Shown in pieces: positions 55,660 to 64,000 of a stretch of DNA of 64,000 nucleotides. The position numbers and the translations under genes were made by a program. How positions within the stretch are numbered: the first letter of the stretch is position 1; each line of letters opens with the position of its first letter. Source of the stretch: Takakia lepidozioides (lineage: Eukaryota; Streptophyta; Takakiopsida; Takakiales; Takakiaceae); assembly GCA_030704615.1 (NCBI GenBank), contig CM060732.1, forward strand, positions 17,298,001 through 17,362,000. Reading direction: 5' to 3'. A model generated the notes under the pieces. It did not search any database. It saw nothing but the letters and a program-made list of their open reading frames with translations, and was not told the DNA's origin.

Positions 55660-57850
55660 CCCCCAATGGAAATTCGGCACCCCAACATCCAACAGAGAAG
55701 CCCGGATGAAGTCGCCTCGGCGCAGAGGCCGGAGATGTGTGCGACAGATAACATCTTCTGGTGGAGATTCGCGCCGATTTCATCCGTCCCCCCAAAGGGA
55801 GTTCGTGTCGGGGGGTCAGGCTGAAAACTGGACGGCATAAAAACATCCCCAGATGGAAAACGGCGCCGAATTTCCATCCGGGGGCGATTCGGATGCAGTC
55901 GGGTAGGGGAGTTGCCCTGCGAGTTGGCTGTCACATTTCAACCCCCCAACTGGACGAAATTCGGCAACGAATATCGAACAGGGACGCCCGGATGAAGTCG
56001 CCTTTGGCACAGAGGCCGGCCATTGTGCGCCATAGAACATCCCCTGGACGGCCATTCGCGCCGAATTTTCCAGCCGGGCCCCCCCAAAGGAAGTGTTGTC
56101 GGCCGTTCAGAGCGAAAACTGGCCGACATCACACCAAAACCCTCCACACAATGAGAAAACGGCGCCGAATTTCAATTCGGGGCCGTTCCAATGAAGTCGG
56201 GGAGGGGGGAGAGGTCGGAACCTGGCAGTCATATTTCAAACCCCCGGACGGAAATTCGGCACCCGAATATCCAACAGAGCGGCGGAGAGGCGGCACCTCT
56301 CCTACAAGACCATCCCCCGGATGGAGATTCGGCGCCGAATTTCCCACCAGCAGAAGTGGAAATCTCGGATGGATGGAATTCGTCGCCGAATTTCCTCCAT
56401 CCGGTAAGTCGGCATCGGTGCCATAGGATATCGGCGCCGAATTTCCATCCTCAGGTAATTCAGAATCTCGGATGGATGGAGATTCGGCGCCGAATTTTCC
56501 ATCCAGCCGGTAAGTCGGATCGGTGCCATCATGGATATTCGGCGCCGAATTTCCATCCTGCAGTAATTCGAATCGTGGATGATGGAAAATTCGGCGCCGA
56601 TTTCCATCCAGCAGGTAAGTCGGATCGGTGCCATGGGATTTCGCGCCGAATTTCCAATCCTGCAGGTAATTCGAATCGTGGATGAAGGAATTCGGCGCCG
56701 AATTTCCATCCAGCAGGTAAGTCGGATCGGTGCCAATAGGATTTCGGCGCCGAATTTCCATCCTGCAGGTAATTCCGAATCGTGGAATGAATGGAAATTC
56801 GGCGCCGAATTTCCATCCACCAGCAGTAAGTCGGATCGGTGCCATAATGGATATTCGGCGCCGAATTTCCATCCTGCAGGTAATTCGAATCGTGGATGAA
56901 TGGAAATTCGGCGCCGAATTTCCATCCAGCAGGTAATCGGATCGGTGCCATATGGATATTCGGCGCCGAATTTCCATCCTGCGGTAATTCGAATCGTGGA
57001 TGAATGGAAATTCGGCGCCGAATTCCATCCAGCAGGTAAGTCGGATCGGTGCCATATTGATATTCGGCGCCGAATTCCATCCTGCAGGTAATTCGAATCG
57101 TGGATGAATGGAAATTCGGCGCCGAATTTCCATCCAGCAGGTAAGTCGGATCGGTGCCATATGGATATTCGGCGCCGAATTTCCATCCTGCAGGTAATTC
57201 GAATCGTGGATGAATGGAAATTCGGCGCCGAATTTCCATCCAGCAGGTAAGTCGGATCGGTGCCATATGGATATTCGGCGGCGCCGAATTTCCATCCTGC
57301 AGGTAATTCGAATCGTGGATGAATGGAAATTCGGCGCGCCGAATTTCCATCCAGCAGGTAAGTCGGATCGGTGCCATATGGATATTCGGCGCCGAATTTC
57401 CAATCCTGCAGGTAATTCGAATCATGGATGAATGGAAATTCGGCGCCGAATTTCCATCCAGCAGGTAAGTCGGATCGGTGCCATATGGATATTCGGCGCC
57501 GAATTTCCATCCTGCAGGTAATTCGAATCATGGATGAATGGAAATTCGGCGCCGAATTTCCATCCAGCAGGTAAGTCGGATCGGTGCCATATGATATTCG
57601 GCGCCGAATTTCCATCCTGCAGGTAATTCGAATCGTGGATGAATGGAAATTCGGCGCCGAATTTCCATCCAGCAGGTAAGTCGGATCGGTGCCATATGGA
57701 TATTCGGCGCCGAATTTCCATCCTGCAGGTAATTCGAATCGTGGATGAATGGAAATTCGGCGCCGAATTTCCATCCAGCAGGTAAGTCGGATCGGTGCCA
57801 TATGGATATTCGGCGCCGAATTTCCATGAGCAGGTAAGTCGGATCATTGC
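55660..57850. repeat. Central palindrome array of copy D, left arm
   Basis: Degenerate to about 56300, then about 14 regular units of about 107 bp. Each unit has two palindromes with the GGAAATTCGGC half-site. One is followed by CATCCAGCAGGTAAGTCGG, ATCGGTGCCATATGG and the other by CATCCTGCAGGTAATTCG, AATCGTGGATGAAT. Units between 57100 and 57800 are nearly identical. Several carry 1-2-base slippage indels at the palindrome centre. Confidence 0.95.
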
Positions 57851-57884
57851 CGTATGGATATTCGGCCCGGATTTCACTCTCCAT

Positions 57885-58140
57885 TTATTTCGGAGCGAGA
57901 TTACCTTCGGCAGGTAATTCCCCATATAAATTACCTTCGTGCAGGTAATTCGCATACAAGAATTACCTTTGCTGCAGGTAATTCCAATCGATGTTTATTC
58001 CTCGTCCAGAATTACCTGCACAAAGGTAATTCTCATCTGGAATTTACCTGCATGAAGGTAATTCTTGTATGTGAATTACCTGCACGAAGGTAATTTCTTA
58101 TATGGGAATTACCTGCACGGAGGTAATTCCTCGCTCAGAA
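57885..58140. repeat. AATTACCT/AGGTAATT hairpins at the symmetry centre (copy D)
   Basis: Seven hairpins with arms AATTACCT and AGGTAATT and a 5-7-base loop such as TCGTGC. They read TCGTGC on the left side and GCACGA on the right of a pivot at about 57986-58009. The flanks (CATTTATTTCGGAGCGAG left, CTCGCTCAGAAATAAATGGC right) are also complements, so the block is the centre of a larger inverted repeat. Confidence 0.9.
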
Positions 58141-58159
58141 ATAAATGGCGAATCGAAAT

Positions 58160-59760
58160 TCGGCGCCGAATATCCATATGGCACCGATCCGACTTACCTG
58201 CAGGATGGAAATTCGGCGCCGAATTACCTGCTTGAAGGAAATTTGGCGAACCGCCCTACCTGCGCGGATGGAAATTCGGCGCCGGATTTCCATCCGCGCG
58301 CATCCGAATTACCTGCTTGAAGGAAATTTGGCGCACCGCCCTACCTGCGCGGATGGAAATTCGGCGCCGGATTTCCATCCGGCGCATCCGAATTACCTGC
58401 GCGGATGGAAATTCGGCGCCGGATTTCCATCCGCGCGCATCCGAATTACCTGCTTGAAGGAAATTTGGCGCACCGCCATCCTACGCGGATGGAAATTCGG
58501 CGCCGGATTTCCATCCGCGCGCATCCGAATTACCTGCGCGGATGGAAATTCGGCGCCGGATTTCCATCCGCGCGCATCCGAATTACCTGCTTGAAGGAAA
58601 TTTGGCGCACCGCCATCCTACGCGGATGGAAATTCGGCGCCGGATTTCCATCCGGCGCATCCGAATTACCTGCGCGGATGGAAATTCGGCGCCGGATTTC
58701 CATCCGCGCGCATCCGAATTACCTGCTTGAAGGAAATTTGGCGCACCGCCCTACCTGCGCGGATGGAAATTCGGCGCCGGATTTCCATCCGGGCGCATCC
58801 GAATTACCTGCGCGGATGGAAAATCGGCGCCGGATTTCCATCCGCGCGCATCCGAATTACCTGCTTGAAGGAAATTTGGCGCACCGCCATCCTACGCGGA
58901 TGGAAATTCGGCGCCGGATTTCCATCCGCGCGCATCCGAATTACCTGCGCGGATGGAAATTCGGCGCCGGATTTCCATCCGCGCGCATCCGAATTACCTG
59001 CGCGGATGGAAATTCGGCGCCGGATTTCCATCCGCGCGCATCCGAATTACCTGCTTGAAGGAAATTTGGCGCACCGCCCTACCTGCGCGGATGGAAATTC
59101 GGCGCCGGATTTCCATCCGGGCGCATCCGAATTACCTGCGCGGATGGAAATTCGGCGCCGGATTTCCATCCGCGCGCATCCGAATTACCTGCTTGAAGGA
59201 AATTTGGCGCACCGCCATCCTACGCGGATGGAAATTCGGCGCCGGATTTCCATCCGCGCGCATCCGAATTACCTGCGCGGATGGAAATTCGGCGCCGGAT
59301 TTCCATCCGCGCGCATCCGAATTACCTGCTTGAAGGAAATTTGGCGCACCGCCCTACCTGCGCGGATGGAAATTCGGCGCCGGATTTCCATCCGGGCGCA
59401 TCCGAATTACCTGCGCGGATGGAAATTCGGCGCCGGATTTCCATCCGCGCGCATCCGAATTACCTGCTTGAAGGAAATTTGGCGCACCGCCCTACCTGCG
59501 CGGATGGAAATTCGGCGCCGGATTTCCATCCGGGCGCATCCGAATTACCTGCGCGGATGGAAATTCGGCGCCGGATTTCCATCCGGCGCATCCGAATTAC
59601 CTGCGCGGATGGAAATTCGGCGCCGGATTTCCATCCGCGCGCATCCGAATTACCTGCTTGAAGGAAATTTGGCGAACCGCCCTACCTGCGCGGATGGAAA
59701 TTCGGCGCCGGATTTCCATCCGCGCGCTTCCGAATTACCTGCGTGAGGGAAATTCCGGGA
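58160..59760. repeat. Central palindrome array of copy D, right arm
   Basis: The first unit is the complement of the left-arm unit. After it the repeat changes to GGATGGAAATTCGGCGCC joined to GGATTTCCATCC, with CGCGCATCCGAATTACCTGC and TTGAAGGAAATTTGGCGCAC spacers. The period is about 137 bp with occasional extra 52-bp sub-units (for example around 58950-59050). Units are almost identical. The 339-codon open frame across it is a repeat translation. Confidence 0.95.
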
Positions 59761-59769
59761 CTGTTTTCG

Positions 59770-59969
59770 TCTATTTTCTTCCGACATGGAGGGCTTCATC
59801 CGACATTTAATTGCGCAGTTGGGCAATAAATGTCGACGGCCGTCGCTTATTATTCGGGCTGGCGACGCATGGCTTCCTGGACACGTACCCTAAATCTCAT
59901 GCTATACTTGGCTTAACATGGTATTCCAGGCATGTACCCCAAAAAAGGAGATCTTTTTGGCTGGGACTT
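59770..59969 (+). promoter_or_regulatory. Leader of ParB-like gene (copy D)
   Basis: CATCCGACATTTAATTGCGC, then GGCAATAAATGTCGACGGCC, about 150 bp before the start codon. Parts are shared with 34570-34808. It is the stretch between the array and the intact ORF, so it probably includes the promoter; no TATA box is assigned with confidence. Confidence 0.4.
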
Positions 59970-62900
59970 ATGCCGCCTGAAGGGCGTGGCTCTCCTGAGA
60001 GAGACCTCAGATCCAGACCGCGGCGGAAGTTGAAAGCTCTGTACTACGGACGACGGCCAATCTCTCGCATGGCCAAACTGAAGCTCCAGCAGGAGATTCC
60101 AGTGTCTTGCTCACAACCTGCGCCAACTGAAGCCGAGTACTCTCAGGCAAGCCACTTCTGCTTTCGGTTTGTTCGATTTCTTTTTTGCTTTCGCTTCGTT
60201 ACCTCGCTTTGTTTCTGCATCTTCATCCTGGCTTTGCTTTATGAGTGAACTTTAGATAGTTGACTGAACCTTAGATTGTTTGCAATGCGTGTGCAAATCC
60301 GGCAGCTCTGGAGAAGGCTGCTTGTGCATGTCATTCTTAGGCAATGGTTGCATTTGTTTTCATTGTTGTTGCATGGCTCTCCATACTTCCTAAACTTGTT
60401 ATGTTTTCATTTTTGCTACATGATTGCTGCTATGGTGGTTGCGCTGCTGCTTTTTGCACCACTGTTGGTGTTCACGATTTTTGTCAATCACAGAGTGACG
60501 ACGAGCCCGGCACGCTGGTGGTATCATCGACAGCTCCAACTCATCGCATGTTTGAATCGCCCAACTTGGGGCGAGAGGGCAAACTTAAATCTTTTGTTGG
60601 TGGACGGGAGGACTTGCAACGAGATTACGATAGAGTAGGCATTGGGGAGGTTGGTGCAGGCGGCATGGCAGGTGAAGGGCGTGAGGACATGAGGACAGCA
60701 GATCCGGCAATGGAGGTTGTTCATGCACATGCAGTAGGGCCCGCCCACGCAAAGAAAAAGAAGAAAGCTAAGCACATGCAATCCCCGGCGAGAGAGCAGT
60801 CACGGGCTGCGGAGGGGGGAGTGAGCAGTGCGCGCGAGGGTGTCAGTTCGCCTCAATCAAAGGTGGTCGTCCTGGAGGGCTCCCCTGTTGCTAGCCCTAG
60901 TAAGAAACAGAAAGCCCGTGAGAGGGCAAAAGAGAGGGCAAAAGAACAGACGAGACAGAATGCTAGCAAGGAGGAAAGACAAAAGGCAGCTGAAGAGGCC
61001 CGGGGTGCCCAAATGACAGATGCCAATGTAAGCGAGGGACACACAGAGACGGTGGATCCCTACAAGACACCACAGAGAGGCAGTAGCACACCGGTTAGAC
61101 CATCGCGGGCAAGTGCAGCCCCCGCAATTACCCATACGGTGGAGAGTGGAGGAGAGGAAAGAACACCTGAAAGAGCACCGATTGTGCAAGTTCGAGGTGA
61201 AGCCAGGGAGAGGGCAGTAGAGACGACGAGAGTGCTGGAGGTGGTTTCGCAGGTGGCTGACCCTGTTGAGGAGGACGACATGGATGTTTCTGACCAGGAT
61301 GACATTCTCCCGGACATCCCCAGGCCCCAAACCCGGAGCATACAGGCTGGATTTGGCGGTCTTGGTGGGCTGCCGGAAAACCCCTCTGCAGCAGACGTCA
61401 TGTCTGAGGCGGATATGAAGTTGGCCGCTGCCAAGATGTTGGAGGCAACCCACAGCAACATTGGCAGGGTGCTGGGGGGCATGGTGTACCCGGCCAAGCT
61501 TCGAATTCCCCTTTGCCGCTTGGTGTCATTGCAGGTGGTGAGACCTGCCCTCCCAGGCGATATCGACAAGCTGAAATTCTCTTTCCGGGATGGATATCGA
61601 ATGGGGTCTGCCGCCTTTTACGTTTCCATTGAGAACGACCACGGAGCTTCCCGTGCCCACACTTCCGATGAGGTGGACAAATGGGGTCCCCATTGGCAAA
61701 CGCGAAATGAGGAGTTCGAGAGATCGATTGCTAGTGATCCTCTTTTCCAGCACATGTCCGGTAAGATGTTCTACGTGTGGGACGGCAATCATCGCCTCCT
61801 GGCATGGATGGAGCACATTGCCCAAGCCCACCCCAACGATCTCGATTGGCATTTCGCCGTCGATTGTGTTGTGCTGAAGGTTGCGGGGCCCAAAGATCGC
61901 AGTCTTCTCAAAGCTGCAATGGCCGACATCAACTCGTAAGCTACAACCCCTCTCGCTTTTGGACTTTGAATTTGGAAGTCATTTCATTGCGAATCCTCAT
62001 ATATGATGAAAATTCCCATTTCAGTATTGTTTGATGGAAATGTGGCACTGCAGGGTGACTGAGAATGCCTTCATTGCCACCAACTTGTCCCATATGCTCT
62101 TCCGAGTGAAGGATGTCGGGAGGCAGGGGGTGGAAGAGTTTGCCAATTCCCTCAGTGCCGACCTCCTGCGCAAGTCGGAGGCAAAGGCAGACAGAACCTG
62201 GTATAGGCTGAGCGTCGACGCCATGGTGGACTACATATTTCGGGTAAAGCTCCTGCAGTTTTGTTGAGCTAATTTGTCTCTCCTCCCCCAATAGAAGAAA
62301 TTGTGTTGAGCAGGATCTCTAATCTTATGTGCTGCTTTTCGACAGACGAAAATACAGCAGGATTTGGCACATGCGCGGAGGTTCTACATGGAGTCAGAGG
62401 AGAAGAATCCAACCCTCCCGGAACTCGAATCGTATGTCAAAGCTGCGGAGGTGAGGGCCCGCATAAAGTACAAGTCGCGGATGGTAAAGTACGTGGCCAT
62501 AGCTGATCCCGCCCTTGGTGCCGACTTTCTGGTGGAGGTGGGAAAGCACTACTCTCGCGCTCTGAAGCCCACGATGACATTGGAGAAGCTCCATCGTCTA
62601 GCCACATCCTGTGTGGATGCAACAGAAAAGGTGATACATTCTTAACCAAATTGTGGTGGCAACAACTCCTTTTTGTGGTGTTTGGCGCTTACGAATATGC
62701 TGGGTGGTTGGACAGACCCGGTGGCTCCAAATCTGGAATGGTTCCCAAAGTACCAGGGACATGTGGAGCTTCCCCAAACCGGACAAACTCTCTGACCCCA
62801 CATTCGACATGTGGATGAACCGCATGACATGGTGGTTTCAGGTACTTCCCCACGCTTCGTTTGGGGCTTGTACTCTAGTAGGGGGTTGATTCATTGTATT

Positions 62901-63200
62901 TTTTGAGGAAAGCGATCTGATGGACAATCTCCACAGGTGACGACGAATGCGCAAGAGCAGCTGGACACACAAGCACATCAGTTCAAGATGGAGATATCTC
63001 CTGCAGCAGAGAGCCTGCGTGACTATGTGACGAGGTACTTTCTGCTCTACAAAACCAACCTATTCTTTCGGGAGATAGCAGATGCTCGCCGGAGCCACGA
63101 GTTCACCGACCAGCCGAACGCGGACAAAGCAGCAATGCGCCTTCTGTACAGGTACATACGCGCTGCCTTTCTTTCAAGTCCTGGCATTTCAGGATGTTAG
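59970..63200 (+). CDS. ParB/sulfiredoxin-like element protein, intact 827-codon ORF (copy D)
   Basis: Exons 59970-60146, 60494-61935, 62054-62243, 62346-62630, 62716-62841 and 62937-63200 join in frame to a TAG at 63198. All introns end in AG; the first appears to use a GC donor, the others GT. Residues about 1-60 are basic (RRKLKALYYGRRP). About 145-215 is a Lys/Arg-rich nuclear-signal and coiled-coil region (AHAKKKKKAK, KKQKARERAKERAKEQ). About 394-530 is the ParB/Srx-like core: IPLCRLVSLQ, LPGDIDKLKFSFRDGYRMG, FYVSIENDHG, FYVWDGNHRLLAWME. The rest is helical and unassigned (TWYRLSVDAMVDY, NRMTWWFQ, RDYVTRYFLLYKTN). Start chosen from the shared exon 1 of copy C; 59811 in frame is an alternative. 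The final 16 codons read through the splice site used in copies A and B. Confidence 0.7.
60281..60318 (+). pseudogene. PPR remnant in intron 1 of copy D
   Basis: Reads CNACANPAALEKA in one frame, a PPR motif phrase. The nucleotides closely match the minus-strand PPR sequence near 12.18-12.22 kb (TTGCAATGCGTGT..AGCTCTGGA). It lies in the same intron that holds the larger PPR fragment in copy C. Confidence 0.55.
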
Positions 63201-63204
63201 AGGC

Positions 63205-64000
63205 CTAAGTGGTGTTAGGGAAAATGGCGCCGAATTTCCAGTCAGGGCTCCGAAAATGGCAAAGTCCCTAGACTGGCTGGCCCGGAACTGGAAATTCGGC
63301 GCCATTTTCCAGTTCCAGGCCCTATTGCCGTTCAGGGACTTAGCCATTTTCGGGCTAAGTCCCTAGTGTGGCTGGCCCGGAACTGGAAATTCGGCGCCGT
63401 TTTCCAGTTCTAGGCCCTATTGCCGTCCAGGGACTTAGCCATTTTCGGGCTAAGTCCCTAGACTGGCTGGCCATGAAGTGGAAATTCGGCGCCATATTCC
63501 AGTTCCAGGCCCTATTGCCGTCCAGGGACTTAGCCATTTTCGGTCTAAGTCCCTAGGGTGGCTGGCCCGGAACTGGAAATTCGGCGCCGTATTCCAGTTC
63601 TAGGCCCTATTGCCGTCCAGGGACTTAGCCATTTTCCGGCTAAGTCCCTAGACTGGCTGGCCCTGAAGTGGAAATTCGGCGCCATATTCCAGTTCCAGGC
63701 CCTATTGCCGTCCAGGGACTTAGCCATTTTAGGTCTAAGTCCCTAGGGTGGCTGGCCCGGAACTGGAAATTCGGCGCCGTATTCCAGTTCTAGGCCCTAT
63801 TGCCGTCCAGGGACTTAGCCATTTTCGGGCCAAGTCCCTAGACTGGCTGGCCCTGAAGTGGAAATTCGGCGCCATATTCCAGTTCCAGGCCCTATTGCCG
63901 TCCAGGGACTTAGCCATTTTCGGTCTAAGTCCCTAGGGTGGCTGGCCCGGAACTGGAAATTCGGCGCCGTATTCCAGTTCTAGGCCCTATTGCCGTCCAG
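63205..64000. repeat. Right-side palindrome array of copy D, 190-bp period
   Basis: Four near-identical 190-bp units, each two 95-bp half-units. CTGGAAATTCGGCGCC is followed by ATTCCAGTTC, AGGCCCTATTGCCGTCCAGG, GACTTAGCCATTTTCGG and CTAAGTCCCTAG. GGGACTTAGCC and GGCTAAGTCCC complement each other across TTTTC. The array continues past the window end, so the right terminus of copy D is not seen. Confidence 0.95.

Noticed and set aside
56129-57801. Long minus-strand open frames (up to 499 codons) over the copy D array
   Set aside because: They translate the ~107-bp palindromic unit over and over (EIRRRIS, NSAPNFH) in several frames at once. Frames stay open because the repeat lacks stops, not because of coding.
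58405-59746. Plus-strand open frames of 217-339 codons over the right arm
   Set aside because: Same reason: translation of the 137-bp repeat unit.
55660-64000. The arrays as literal bacterial parS sites
   Set aside because: The palindromes do not match the known parS consensus TGTTTCACGTGAAACA; only the general parallel (clustered palindromes with a ParB-like gene) is kept, as inference.

Overview
This is nuclear DNA of a plant, most likely a non-seed land plant (lycophyte, fern or bryophyte). The evidence is spliced genes, a broken DYW-class pentatricopeptide (PPR) gene, a plant DPB3-like histone-fold gene fragment, Ty3/gypsy, CACTA and MULE-type transposons, and a tRNA-derived SINE. The lineage within plants is inference. 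No intact ordinary host gene was found; nearly everything recognisable is transposon or pseudogene.

Layout. 1-3.3 kb: a minus-strand exon of a ParB/methyltransferase-type element gene runs off the left edge, back to back with a decayed MULE-type transposase with a C-terminal SWIM zinc finger. 3.3-9.5 kb: AT-rich DNA, a CACTA remnant, several small tandem repeats and a SINE. 10-13.5 kb: PPR pseudogene (minus). 13.6-14.6 kb: DPB3-like gene pieces (minus). 15-21 kb: AT-rich DNA, duplications, one unknown ORF. 21-21.3 kb: Ty3/gypsy integrase fragment. 21.4-24.6 kb: two unrelated arrays of hairpins. 25.1-64 kb: a dense block of one transposon family.

That family is the main find. Three copies (called C, B and D, left to right) share one plan: a transposase gene transcribed leftwards, a kilobase-scale array of short palindromes, then a multi-exon gene transcribed rightwards, then a second palindrome array. 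The rightward gene encodes a ParB/sulfiredoxin-like domain (motif DGNHRLLAW). In longer versions this is followed by a charged coiled region and a domain resembling bacterial beta-class N4/N6 amino-methyltransferases. The palindromes come in lineage-specific versions: half-site GGAAATTCGGC in C and D, GGAAATGCGGC in B, whose proteins are also the divergent ones. In C and D the central array is itself a large inverted repeat whose centre lies between the two divergent genes.

Copy D (51.05 kb to past the window end) has a decayed transposase but an uninterrupted six-exon ParB-like reading frame of 827 codons. Copy C has a transposase lacking its catalytic core and a ParB gene with stops. Copy B alone continues into the methyltransferase and also carries a pair of divergent paralogous ORFs of unknown family. 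Copy A (25.9-28.3 kb) is a 5'-truncated ParB-methyltransferase gene joined directly to a Ty3 reverse transcriptase fragment. Intron 1 of C and D holds PPR gene fragments, as in Pack-MULE capture.

Working model (inference): a MULE-derived transposon recruited a bacterial or phage-type ParB-methyltransferase module, and its protein(s) recognise or modify the element's own palindromes.
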